From Sinorhizobium americanum (GTDB lineage: Bacteria > Pseudomonadota > Alphaproteobacteria > Rhizobiales > Rhizobiaceae), in assembly GCF_001651855.1 (NCBI RefSeq), contig NZ_LNQC01000044.1, positions 62,001 to 126,000 of the forward strand: DNA of 64,000 nt, written 5' to 3'. The notes below the pieces were generated by a model, which saw only the letters and a list, made by a program, of their open reading frames with translations, was not told the DNA's origin and searched no databases. Made by a program: the position numbers and the translations under genes. This document shows, piece after piece, positions 1-7,696 of the stretch (its first letter is position 1; the number at the start of each line of letters is the position of its first letter).

Positions 1-82
1 GGTCAGCAACGCCCGCTATCTGGCGGACATGATCGCCGTGCTCGGTAGCCTCGACCCCGTGATGGCGGAGGTGGACAAGTAG
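1..82 (+). CDS. nuoD: NADH-quinone oxidoreductase subunit D, C-terminal end (partial)
   Basis: Only the last 26 codons are in the window, in frame from base 2, ending in TAG at 80-82. The translated tail (ADMIAVLGSLDPVMAEVDK) matches the conserved end of the NuoD / 49-kDa complex I subunit, which forms the quinone site with NuoB. It lies 16 bp before nuoE in the same direction, as expected in a nuo operon. A fused NuoCD cannot be told from a separate NuoD with only this piece visible. Confidence 0.85.
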   Translation, partial: VSNARYLADMIAVLGSLDPVMAEVDK

Positions 83-98
83 CAGGAGTTCGGACCCG

Positions 99-611
99 AT
101 GAGCATGCGCGAAAAGATCAGGCAAGCGGCGGCGCGGTATCCCGACCAGCGCTCGGCAATCATGCCCGCACTGCTCATCGCGCAGCAGGAGCATGGGCAT
201 CTGCCCGGTCCGATACTGGAAGAGGTCGCCGACATACTCGGCGTCGAGCGGATCTGGGTCTACGAGCTGGCGACGTTCTACACGCTCTTCCATACCGAGC
301 CCATCGGAAGGTTCCACCTGCAGCTCTGCGACAACGTCTCCTGCATGCTGTGCGGATCCGAGGCGCTGCTGAAGCATCTGGAAAGGGCGCTGGCGATCAA
401 GACAGGCGAGACGACACCGGACCTGCTGTTCACCCTTTCGACCGTCGAGTGCCTCGGGGCCTGCGAGATGGCTCCGGTGATGCAGGTCGCCGACGATTAT
501 CACGGCAATCTCGATATCGCACGGATCGATGCGCTTCTCGCCCGGTTGCGGGCGGAGGGGGCGCAAGCGATGAGCGCCGATGTCGCCGCTGCGGCACCGC
601 CGGGAGAATAG
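99..611 (+). CDS. nuoE: NADH-quinone oxidoreductase subunit E (24-kDa, 2Fe-2S)
   Basis: Encodes 170 aa, usual for NuoE, the thioredoxin-like [2Fe-2S] subunit (cluster N1a) of the NADH-oxidising arm of complex I. The four cluster cysteines are visible at C77, C82, C118 and C122, the family's C-x4-C ... C-x3-C spacing. The start ATG at 99 follows an AGGAG at 84-88. It sits between nuoD and nuoF in one operon. Since the organism probably also has a main complex I operon, this may be the second (nuo2) copy; that is inference. Confidence 0.95.
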   Translation: MSMREKIRQAAARYPDQRSAIMPALLIAQQEHGHLPGPILEEVADILGVERIWVYELATFYTLFHTEPIGRFHLQLCDNVSCMLCGSEALLKHLERALAIKTGETTPDLLFTLSTVECLGACEMAPVMQVADDYHGNLDIARIDALLARLRAEGAQAMSADVAAAAPPGE

Positions 612-615
612 CGTC

Positions 616-1881
616 ATGTTCGAAGCGGTTCTTCTCAAGAATATCGATCTACCGGACGGCCATCTGCTCGCTACCTACGAGGCCGGCGGCGGCTACCAGG
701 CTCTGGCCAAGGTGCTGCGTGAGCACACGCCCGACGAGGTCGTCGAACTCGTCAAACAATCCAACCTGCGCGGTCGCGGCGGCGCCGGATTTCCGACGGG
801 CATGAAATGGGGCTTCGTTCCGAAGCACGCCGACAAACCGAAATATCTCTGCTGCAACGCGGATGAGGGCGAGCCGGGAACCTTCAAGGACCGGATCATC
901 ATGGAGCGCGACCCGCACCAGCTCGTCGAGGGGCTGGCGGTCAGCGCCTATGCGATCGGGGCGGAAACCGCCTATGTCTACGTCCGCGGTGAATATGTGA
1001 AGGCCATTCGCCGTCTGGAGCGGGCGATCGCCGAGGCCCGCGGCAAGGGCTATCTCGGGGCGGGTGTCCTCGGGTCGGACTTCAATTTCACGATCCATAT
1101 ACACTGCGGTGCCGGCGCCTATATCTGCGGCGAGGAGACCGCGATGCTCGAATCGCTCGAGGGCAGGCGGGCGCAACCGCGATTGAAGCCACCCTTTCCG
1201 GCAGTCGCCGGGCTCTACGCCAGCCCCACGGTGATCAACAACGTCGAGACGCTCGCCTGCGTGCCGCATATCGTGATGCGGGGGCCGCATTGGTTCCGGA
1301 GCATCGGCCCGGACAAAAGCCCCGGCCCGAAGCTCTACTGTATCAGCGGACAGGTGAAGAAACCCGGGCTCTACGAGCTGCCGATGGGCATACCGCTGCG
1401 CGAACTGGTCGAGGACCACGCCGGCGGCCCGCTGCCGGGGCGCCGGATCAAGGCGGTGATCCCGGGTGGGGTCTCGGCACCGGTCATCCCGCGGGATGGT
1501 CTGGATGTCGGCATGGACTTCGACTCGCTGGCAGCCGCCGGCTCGATGCTCGGCTCGGCCGGGGTGATCGTGCTCGACGACTCGACCTGCATGGTCAAGG
1601 TCGCCACCCGCATCATCGAATTCTTCCACCACGAGTCCTGCGGCAAGTGCACGCCATGCCGCGAAGGATTGAACTGGGTCGTCAAGGTGCTGCGCCGGAT
1701 CGAGGCCGGGGAGGGCGCCCCCGGTGACCTCGAGCAGTTGGACAAGCTCTGCAAGGGCATATTCGGCAACACCTTTTGCGCCTTGGGCGATGGCGCGGCG
1801 ATGGGCCTGCGGGCCGCACTCGCGCATTTCCGTGATGAGTTCGTCGCACATGTCGAAGAGCGACGGTGCCCGTTCCACTGA
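616..1881 (+). CDS. nuoF: NADH-quinone oxidoreductase subunit F (51-kDa, FMN/NADH-binding)
   Basis: NuoF carries the NADH and FMN sites and the N3 [4Fe-4S] cluster that starts electron flow in complex I. The start at 616 (MFEAVLLKNID) gives 421 aa, the normal length. An earlier in-frame ATG at 580 lies inside nuoE and adds an unlikely leader. Visible motifs are the glycine-rich nucleotide loop GRGGAGFPTG, the FMN segment NADEGEPGTFKDR, and the cluster motif ESCGKCTPCREG with a later cysteine (TFCALGDGAA). The gene starts 4 bp after nuoE and ends 20 bp before nuoG, so the three are surely cotranscribed. Confidence 0.96.
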   Translation: MFEAVLLKNIDLPDGHLLATYEAGGGYQALAKVLREHTPDEVVELVKQSNLRGRGGAGFPTGMKWGFVPKHADKPKYLCCNADEGEPGTFKDRIIMERDPHQLVEGLAVSAYAIGAETAYVYVRGEYVKAIRRLERAIAEARGKGYLGAGVLGSDFNFTIHIHCGAGAYICGEETAMLESLEGRRAQPRLKPPFPAVAGLYASPTVINNVETLACVPHIVMRGPHWFRSIGPDKSPGPKLYCISGQVKKPGLYELPMGIPLRELVEDHAGGPLPGRRIKAVIPGGVSAPVIPRDGLDVGMDFDSLAAAGSMLGSAGVIVLDDSTCMVKVATRIIEFFHHESCGKCTPCREGLNWVVKVLRRIEAGEGAPGDLEQLDKLCKGIFGNTFCALGDGAAMGLRAALAHFRDEFVAHVEERRCPFH

Positions 1882-1901
1882 AGACGGGCGCGGGAGGGAT
1901 T

Positions 1902-4472
1902 ATGGTTGGCATAACGATCGATGGGCAAAGGCTGGATGTGGAGCCGGGTTCCACAATACTGCAGGCAGCGCAGCGGCTCGGCATCGACATTCCGACCTTC
2001 TGCTATCTGAAGCGGCTGCCGCCGCTGGCATCGTGCCGCATGTGCCTGGTGGAGATCGAGGGGCTGCGGCGGCTGCAGCCGTCCTGCGCCACCGCGGTCA
2101 CCGACGGCATGGTCGTGCGGACGAACACGCCGCTGATCGACGAGACGCGCTCCTCCATGCTCGACATGCTGCTTGCCAATCATCCCCTCGACTGTCCGAT
2201 CTGCGACAAGGGCGGCGAGTGCGAACTTCAGGACATGGTCGTGGCCTACGGCCCCCGCAGAAGCGAGTTCCGAGATCCCAAGCGCGTCTTTCACTCCCGC
2301 GACATTCGCCTCAGCCCGGTCATCATCATGAACGTCAACCGCTGCATCCAGTGTCAGCGCTGCGTGCGGATGTGCGAGGAAGTGGTGGGCGCCGTTGCCC
2401 TGGGCACCGTCGAAAAGGGCATGGATACTGCCGTTACGGGCTTCGAGGGCAGTCTCGCGAGTTGCGACCAGTGCGGCAATTGCGTCGAAGTCTGTCCCGT
2501 CGGGGCGCTGATGAGCTTTCCCTATCGCTACAAGGCGCGCCCCTGGGACTTGGCCGAGACCGATACGGTCTGCCCGCATTGCGGCACCGGCTGCCAGCTC
2601 ACCGTCGGGGCGCGCAAGGGCGAGTTCATGCGGGTGCGGTCCAAGGAGGAGCACGGGGTCAACCGGGAGACGCTCTGCGTGCGCGGGCGCTTCGGCCTGG
2701 ACTTCGTCGAGAGCCGGGACCGGATCAAACGGCCGATGGTCCGTCGCGATGGCGCTCTCGTCCCGGTATCCTGGGAGGAGGCCGGGGACTATCTGCGCCG
2801 GAGCCTGGCGGCCGTCGAGAACAGGGCAGCGGGTGGGCTCGCCTCTGCGCGCCTGCCCAACGAAGTGCTCTATCAGTTCCAGAAGCTGATGCGAACGGTG
2901 TTCCGGACCAATAACCTTGACTGCTCGTCACGCTGGTCCGCCCCCTTCGACGCGGTCGGCCCGTTGCTCGCAAGCTTCTACACACGTGCTCCACTGCAGG
3001 AGGTTATCGACAGAGATTGCGTGCTCGTGATCGGCGGCAATGTGACGGAGGAAAATCCGGTTACCGAATACCTGCTGCGCGATGCAGCACGGCGACGGCA
3101 GGCCGGATTGCTCATGCTGTCGGCGCGGCCGTCGCGTCTCGACGCCGATGCCCGGCTGGTGGTGCGCGTACCGCCGGGCGGAGAGGCGGCAAGCCTTGCG
3201 GCGGTGGTGGCCGGGCTGCTGCCGAGCGAGGCTCTTGCGGATATCGGCGAGACTACCGGCGGCGAAGGACCGGACCGCTTGGTTGCCGCTCTCAAGGAAG
3301 GCCGCAGCGTTACCCTGCTTGTCAGCGTCGGCCTGCTGAGATCGCCCGAAGCGCGCGCGACGATGCAGCAGGTGAACAACCTGCTGCGGGTTCTTCAGCT
3401 GCTCGGCAAGGAAGTTGCGCTGCAGTTCCTCTTCGACCGCGCCAACCAGCTGGGCGCCTGGGATATGGGCGTTCTGCCGGCGGCCCTGCCTGGGCTGCGG
3501 CCGGTGGCAGACGAAGCGACGCGATCTGCCCTCGGACGGTCCTGGAACGCCGAAATTCCTTCCGAAACAGGCTCGGATATCGACGCCATGCTGGATCTTT
3601 GCGTCGACGATCGAATGGGTCTGCTCTACATCGCCGGGACCGATCCGCTGGTCGCCTATCCCGACAGAAATTTTGCGAAGCGGGCGCTTGGCGCTGCCGG
3701 TCTTCTGATCGTGCAGGACACCTTCCTCACGGATACGGCCGGTCTCGCCGACGTCGTGCTGCCTGCGGCGGGTTACGGCGAGGAGGCCGGTACATTCACC
3801 AACAACGAGGGGCGCGTCCAGAAGGTCCGCAAGTTCCGCGAACCTGCCTTCGAGGCGAGAGGCAATCTGGAGATCTTCGACTTTATCGCGGCGCTGCGCC
3901 ACCAGACATTACTGCCATCGTCGCAAGCCGAGATTTTCGAGGAGCTCACCCGGCTCGTCCCGGCTTATCAGGGTTTGACCGACGACGGGCTCGGCTCCGA
4001 CGGCGCATTCACAACGGCGATCCCGACGCCGCCCACCGGCGTGTTCTTCGCGGCGCCGCGGCCCCCGAGCGTTCACGACGGCCTCGTGCTGGTGACCGGC
4101 GACGGTCTGTTCCACAACGGATACTATTCCGAGCGCTCGGAGATCCTGAATACGGTCGCCGGCGATCCCTATGTCGAACTGAGCACGCCGGATGCCGCGC
4201 GACTTGACCTTTCGGATGGCGATCTGGTGGTCGTGCGATCCGCCCGGGGCGAGCTGACCGCGAAGCTCAAGATCAACAGGAGCTTCCCGCGCGGCCTCGT
4301 CTTCGTTCCCGAAAACTACAGGGCCCTGCACCTCAACGGCCTGATGCGATGGGGTGAATATCCATGCCCGGTAGAGGTTCAACGGGCGCCTGCGATCTCC
4401 GAGATCGGCTCGCACGCTCCCGCGGTCGGCGGCAAGAATTTCGGCCAGGGCATGGCCGGCGACTCCCTCTGA
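1902..4472 (+). CDS. nuoG: NADH-quinone oxidoreductase subunit G (large Fe-S, molybdopterin-oxidoreductase-like)
   Basis: 856 aa from ATG 1902, behind the ribosome site GGGAGGG (1892-1898); an upstream ATG at 1866 overlaps nuoF. The N-terminal half holds a 2Fe-2S ferredoxin domain (FCYLKRLPPLASCRMC), the His/Cys cluster segment (HPLDCPICDKGGEC), two ferredoxin-type 4Fe-4S motifs (CIQCQRCVRMC and CDQCGNCVEVCP), then CPHCGTGC with a downstream Cys (ETLCVRG), the N7-type cluster of formate-dehydrogenase-like NuoG. The rest is the molybdopterin-oxidoreductase-like domain with a C-terminal dinucleotide-binding-like fold. It is longer than the roughly 690-aa mitochondrial-type NuoG of many alphaproteobacteria, so this complex I looks to be of a different lineage. 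Confidence 0.94.
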   Translation: MVGITIDGQRLDVEPGSTILQAAQRLGIDIPTFCYLKRLPPLASCRMCLVEIEGLRRLQPSCATAVTDGMVVRTNTPLIDETRSSMLDMLLANHPLDCPICDKGGECELQDMVVAYGPRRSEFRDPKRVFHSRDIRLSPVIIMNVNRCIQCQRCVRMCEEVVGAVALGTVEKGMDTAVTGFEGSLASCDQCGNCVEVCPVGALMSFPYRYKARPWDLAETDTVCPHCGTGCQLTVGARKGEFMRVRSKEEHGVNRETLCVRGRFGLDFVESRDRIKRPMVRRDGALVPVSWEEAGDYLRRSLAAVENRAAGGLASARLPNEVLYQFQKLMRTVFRTNNLDCSSRWSAPFDAVGPLLASFYTRAPLQEVIDRDCVLVIGGNVTEENPVTEYLLRDAARRRQAGLLMLSARPSRLDADARLVVRVPPGGEAASLAAVVAGLLPSEALADIGETTGGEGPDRLVAALKEGRSVTLLVSVGLLRSPEARATMQQVNNLLRVLQLLGKEVALQFLFDRANQLGAWDMGVLPAALPGLRPVADEATRSALGRSWNAEIPSETGSDIDAMLDLCVDDRMGLLYIAGTDPLVAYPDRNFAKRALGAAGLLIVQDTFLTDTAGLADVVLPAAGYGEEAGTFTNNEGRVQKVRKFREPAFEARGNLEIFDFIAALRHQTLLPSSQAEIFEELTRLVPAYQGLTDDGLGSDGAFTTAIPTPPTGVFFAAPRPPSVHDGLVLVTGDGLFHNGYYSERSEILNTVAGDPYVELSTPDAARLDLSDGDLVVVRSARGELTAKLKINRSFPRGLVFVPENYRALHLNGLMRWGEYPCPVEVQRAPAISEIGSHAPAVGGKNFGQGMAGDSL

Positions 4473-4498
4473 CCGCACTCACGGCAATTGATATCCTC

Positions 4499-4939
4499 TC
4501 AGTGGTAGTGGGTCCCGCGAATGTAGTCGTGCAGGTCCTGCTCCGTGCGCTGCGCTTCGTCGAGCCGGTGCTTGACCACGTCGCCGATGCTGACCACGCC
4601 GACGACGTCGTCGCCCTCCATCACCAGTACGTGGCGGGTGCGCCGCTGCGTCATGATCGCCATCACAAAGGGGAGTAGATCCTCGGTCGAACAGCTCGCC
4701 ACGCTGCGGTTCATGATATCAGCGACCCGCATCAACGCCGCCTCGGCACCGTATTCGGCCATGGCATTGCAACAATCCCGCTCCGACAGCGTCCCGAGGA
4801 ACTCCCCGACCGACTGGCTGACGACCACGAAGCCGATATTGTTATCGCGAAACAGCCGCAGCACTTCCACCATAGGCTGATCCGGGGTGACCGCAATCAC
4901 TCCGACACCTTTGTTCTTCACGATTTCGCCGACAAACAT
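4499..4939 (-). CDS. CBS-domain pair protein
   Basis: 146 aa from the ATG at 4939, which follows a perfect AGGAGG five bases upstream; the longer frame from 4960 lacks such a site. Almost the whole protein is two CBS motifs (about residues 10-70 and 75-140), a module that usually binds adenine nucleotides or NAD and controls partner proteins. No catalytic domain or membrane segment is seen. It is the last gene of the nuoH-nuoI-CBS set on this strand, 45 bp after nuoI, and its stop lies 26 bp from the convergent nuoG stop. A nucleotide-sensing role linked to this complex I is a reasonable guess only. Confidence 0.88.
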   Translation of the reverse strand: MFVGEIVKNKGVGVIAVTPDQPMVEVLRLFRDNNIGFVVVSQSVGEFLGTLSERDCCNAMAEYGAEAALMRVADIMNRSVASCSTEDLLPFVMAIMTQRRTRHVLVMEGDDVVGVVSIGDVVKHRLDEAQRTEQDLHDYIRGTHYH

Positions 4940-4984
4940 CTGAGCCTCCTGTCCAAGCACGTCGGTTTGACAACGAGCGCGCGT

Positions 4985-5551
4985 TCACCTTCGCCGGATA
5001 TTTCGCCACCAGTTGTAGCCCTGCGGCTCGTTCGTCTCGACCAGCACGTCATTTTCCGTGTTGAGGCGTGCGGCAACCACGCCGCCGCCGGTCGCCGCCT
5101 TGCCGGGCTTGGCGAGCAGGTCGTCGCGTCCGATCACCAAATCGCGCGAGGAAAAACTCGAGAATTCATACTGTTGGCCGAGCGCGATTGCATCCGCCGG
5201 GCAGGCGTCCTCGCACAGGCCGCAGAACAGGCAGCGGGCAGTGTCGATCTCGAACTTGATCGGGCGCCGGTTGCCCTTCTCATCCTCGTAAGGGACGACC
5301 TCGATGCAGTAGCAGGGACAGATCCGCGCGCAGAGCTCGCAGGCCACGCACTTGATCTCGCCCTCTTCGTCACGCTTCAGGAAATGGTGGCCGCGATAAC
5401 GCGAATAGGGCAGCCATTTCTCCTTGTCCGGATACTGCATGGTCACGGTCTTGGAGAACATGTAGCCGAAGGTCAGCCCCAGACCCTTCGCCAGGTCGGC
5501 GAAGAACGTCCAGCCGATCCATGTTCCGATCATGTCCTGTGCGCGCGACAT
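4985..5551 (-). CDS. nuoI: NADH-quinone oxidoreductase subunit I (two 4Fe-4S ferredoxin)
   Basis: 188 aa. NuoI is the ferredoxin-like subunit carrying clusters N6a and N6b that pass electrons towards the quinone site. Both motifs are plain: CVACELCARICP and CLFCGLCEDACP. The C-terminal tail after the second motif is rather long. The start at 5551 (MSRAQDMIG) has no strong ribosome site; the second Met at 5533 is an alternative. It lies 33 bp after nuoH and 45 bp before the CBS gene, all on the minus strand, opposite to nuoEFG. Confidence 0.94.
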   Translation of the reverse strand: MSRAQDMIGTWIGWTFFADLAKGLGLTFGYMFSKTVTMQYPDKEKWLPYSRYRGHHFLKRDEEGEIKCVACELCARICPCYCIEVVPYEDEKGNRRPIKFEIDTARCLFCGLCEDACPADAIALGQQYEFSSFSSRDLVIGRDDLLAKPGKAATGGGVVAARLNTENDVLVETNEPQGYNWWRNIRRR

Positions 5552-5584
5552 CGCCGCCCCGCTATGGAGCCATCGCGGGCTCCG

Positions 5585-6571
5585 TTAAGAGAAAGCAATC
5601 CCAGTAATAATTATGTTCGCCATCGACAAAGGAAGCAAGACTTTCCATCCGATCGCCATCAGCTGGTCGTAGCGGTAGCGGGGGAAAGTAAAGCGGAACC
5701 ACATGAACAGATAGACGAAGAAAGCGACCTTTAGCGCGAACCAGAGGAGCGGCGGCAACGGGATCAGCACGCCGTTCCAGCCGCCGAAGAACAGGATCAC
5801 CGTCAGGACCGACACCAAAAGCATGATGACGTATTCGCTGACCATGAAGAAGGCGAAGCGGATGCCGCTATACTCGGTATGGAATCCCGCGCCGAGATCG
5901 CCTTCCGCCTCCGCGAGGTCGAAGGGAATGCGCTGCGCTTCTGCGAGCCCCGCGACGAAGAAGACGAAGAAGCCGATCGGCTGGTAGACGATGTTCCAGA
6001 CGTCGGCCTGGGCCCGCACGATTTCGAGCAGGCTCATGGATTGCGCCAGCATGACGACGCCGATCACGGCAAAGCCCATCGGGATTTCGTAGCTGATCAT
6101 CTGGGCGCAGGTCCTGAGGCTGCCGAGGACCGCGTATTTGCTGTTCGCCGCCCAGCCGCCGATGATGACGCCGTAGACCTCCAGGCCGATCACCGCGAAG
6201 ACGAAGAGCAGCGCCACGTTCATGTTGGATACGTAGAGGGTGATTTCGTTGCCGAGCACCGAAACGCTCTCCCCGAAGGGGATCGCGACGAACACGACAA
6301 AGGGCGGGGCGAGCGCCAGGATCGGCGCCAGCTTGAACAGGAAGCGGTCGGCCTCGGTGGGGATGTGGTCTTCCTTGGTGAGGAGCTTGATGCCGTCCGC
6401 CACCGGCTGCAGCAGTCCGTGCCAGCCCACGCGCATCGGCCCCATTCGCTGCTGGATGTGCCCGGCAATCTTCCGCTCTACCCAGGTCAGTGGCAGGGGC
6501 AACAGCAAGAGGATCGCAATCAGCAGCGCGACCTTGAAGACGATCAGGCCAAGGGCAACGACAAGCTCCAT
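5585..6571 (-). CDS. nuoH: NADH-quinone oxidoreductase subunit H (membrane, ND1-like)
   Basis: 328 aa, normal for NuoH, the membrane subunit that links the peripheral arm to the proton channel and forms part of the quinone tunnel. About eight hydrophobic segments are visible. Conserved stretches include WVERKIAGHIQQRMGPMRVGWHG near residue 30, LAEAQRIPFDLAEAEGDL near 200 and the C-terminal RFTFPRYRYDQLM. It is first in the minus-strand nuoH-nuoI-CBS set. The other membrane genes (J-N) are not in the window and must be elsewhere, perhaps left of the window edge. Confidence 0.95.
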   Translation of the reverse strand: MELVVALGLIVFKVALLIAILLLLPLPLTWVERKIAGHIQQRMGPMRVGWHGLLQPVADGIKLLTKEDHIPTEADRFLFKLAPILALAPPFVVFVAIPFGESVSVLGNEITLYVSNMNVALLFVFAVIGLEVYGVIIGGWAANSKYAVLGSLRTCAQMISYEIPMGFAVIGVVMLAQSMSLLEIVRAQADVWNIVYQPIGFFVFFVAGLAEAQRIPFDLAEAEGDLGAGFHTEYSGIRFAFFMVSEYVIMLLVSVLTVILFFGGWNGVLIPLPPLLWFALKVAFFVYLFMWFRFTFPRYRYDQLMAIGWKVLLPLSMANIIITGIAFS

Positions 6572-6921
6572 GATCCGCGGCTACTTATCCAACAGTTGAA
6601 ACGCGCGACCGGACTTTCTCCTTGACTATACACTAGCTTGGCGTCGTCTGTCTCTGAGCTGGTGGGTGTACTGGCTCTGCGATGGTAGTAGTGCTGGGGA
6701 CCGACTAAGCTCGCAACGGCAGATGCATCCGCTGGGGCTGAGGGGGCTGCCCACCCGGAGGAGGTCCGGTCTGGATGGGCGGTTTGATATGGACCTCCGT
6801 ACTTGTCCGCTAAATGCACGGACAGGCGCATTCGTTCCTATCGTCTTCCATTCGCAAATGAACCATTGCCGCCGTCGTGAGTTTTCCTGGCATGACAGTC
6901 ACAAGCCAGGAGGAACATGGC
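6572..6921. other. 350-bp intergenic region between nuoH and csbD-like gene
   Basis: This stretch separates the divergent starts of nuoH (-) and the CsbD gene (+), so it must hold promoters for both. I see no convincing protein gene. A possible extracytoplasmic-sigma promoter for the + gene is listed separately. Nothing else stands out. Confidence 0.5.
6859..6883 (+). promoter_or_regulatory. possible RpoE2/ECF-type promoter of the CsbD gene
   Basis: TGAAC at 6859-6863 and GTT at 6881-6883, 17 bases apart, resemble the GGAAC-N16/17-cGTT promoters of alphaproteobacterial general stress sigma factors. The first base of the -35 is off consensus. The gene start lies about 40 bases downstream. CsbD proteins are commonly stress induced, which fits, but this is a weak single-site match. 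Confidence 0.28.
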
Positions 6922-7128
6922 ATGGATTGGAATCGCGTCGAAGGTAACTGGAAACAGGTAAAGGGCAAGATCAAGGAGCAGTGGGGCAAATTGACCGACG
7001 ATGATCTTGACCAGATCAACGGTAACATGGATCAGCTGGAGGGCAAGATCCAGGAGCGGTACGGCATCGAGAAGGACCGTGTGCACCGGGATCTCGATGA
7101 CTGGTACAATCGACAAACCTGGAATTGA
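6922..7128 (+). CDS. CsbD family stress-response protein
   Basis: 68 aa from ATG 6922, with AGGAGG at 6908-6913. The N-terminal MDWNRVEGNWKQVKGKIKEQWGKLTDDDL is the signature of the CsbD family (small, soluble, highly charged proteins induced by general stress; biochemical role unknown). The start at 6877 used by a longer frame lacks a ribosome site and would add a non-conserved leader. It is monocistronic: a strong hairpin-T terminator follows 14 bp after the stop. Confidence 0.93.
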   Translation: MDWNRVEGNWKQVKGKIKEQWGKLTDDDLDQINGNMDQLEGKIQERYGIEKDRVHRDLDDWYNRQTWN

Positions 7129-7142
7129 TGTCCAGGAACTAG

Positions 7143-7163
7143 CCCCGCCTCGTGCGGGGTTTT
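7143..7163 (+). terminator. Rho-independent terminator of csbD-like gene
   Basis: CCCCGC (7143-7148), loop CTCGT, GCGGGG (7154-7159), then TTTT. A perfect 6-bp GC stem with a T-run, placed just after the CsbD stop at 7128. Confidence 0.85.
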
Positions 7164-7323
7164 CCTTGCGTGGGGGAAGGTGACGTTGCGGTGTGATGGC
7201 GTGCGGTCCTCCAAAACGCAAGCGAGAACCCTGTGCATCACGCAAAGCCCCGAGTTGCATCGCCGCCGCTTTTCAAGCATCCTTGAAAATAAGCCAGTCA
7301 GCCATCTTGCGCGGAGGCGAAAA

Positions 7324-7695
7324 GTGTCCCATCAGCCCAACGCCGTTGACGCTTTCGTCGGTCATCGTATTCGCCTCCGCCGCAAGGGGTTGGGGATGGA
7401 CGAGAAGACTTTCGGCACGGCGCTGGGTGTGTCGGTGGCACATGTCCGAGGGTACGAACAGGGGACGGGCCGCGTGAGCGCGGCCGAGTTGCTGACGATG
7501 GCGGACATTCTACAGGTGCATTTTTCTTTTTTCTTCGAGGACGCGCCGGGGTCGGCGGACGGCGGGGTGCCGATGACGGTTGGGCGGAGGGACGTGAGCA
7601 GATCGATGGTTTTCCAATCGAGAATCGTCAGACGGTGGCACATCATCCGCCCCGGTCTCTGGGGCGGCAGGACCTTGGGCCTATCGGTCGGTTGA
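7324..7695 (+). CDS. XRE-family helix-turn-helix regulator
   Basis: 123 aa if begun at GTG 7324, which has GGAGG at 7313-7317 six bases ahead; the in-frame start at 7180 has none. The N-terminus (SHQPNAVDAFVGHRIRLRRKGLGM) followed by the HTH (DEKTFGTALGVSVAHVRGYEQGTGRVSAAELLTMADILQVHFSFFFE) matches the large rhizobial family of small XRE regulators, which have a short variable tail. Residues such as the usual Gln-Val-Gln of the recognition helix are changed, so its DNA target may have drifted. It ends 1 bp before the next regulator and is probably translationally coupled to it. Confidence 0.85.
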   Translation: MSHQPNAVDAFVGHRIRLRRKGLGMDEKTFGTALGVSVAHVRGYEQGTGRVSAAELLTMADILQVHFSFFFEDAPGSADGGVPMTVGRRDVSRSMVFQSRIVRRWHIIRPGLWGGRTLGLSVG

Positions 7696-7696
7696 G

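Noticed and set aside
1371-2654. 427-codon open frame on the minus strand across nuoF and nuoG
   Set aside because: It is antisense to two clearly conserved complex I genes. GC-rich third positions create long open antisense frames. The translation shows no domain.
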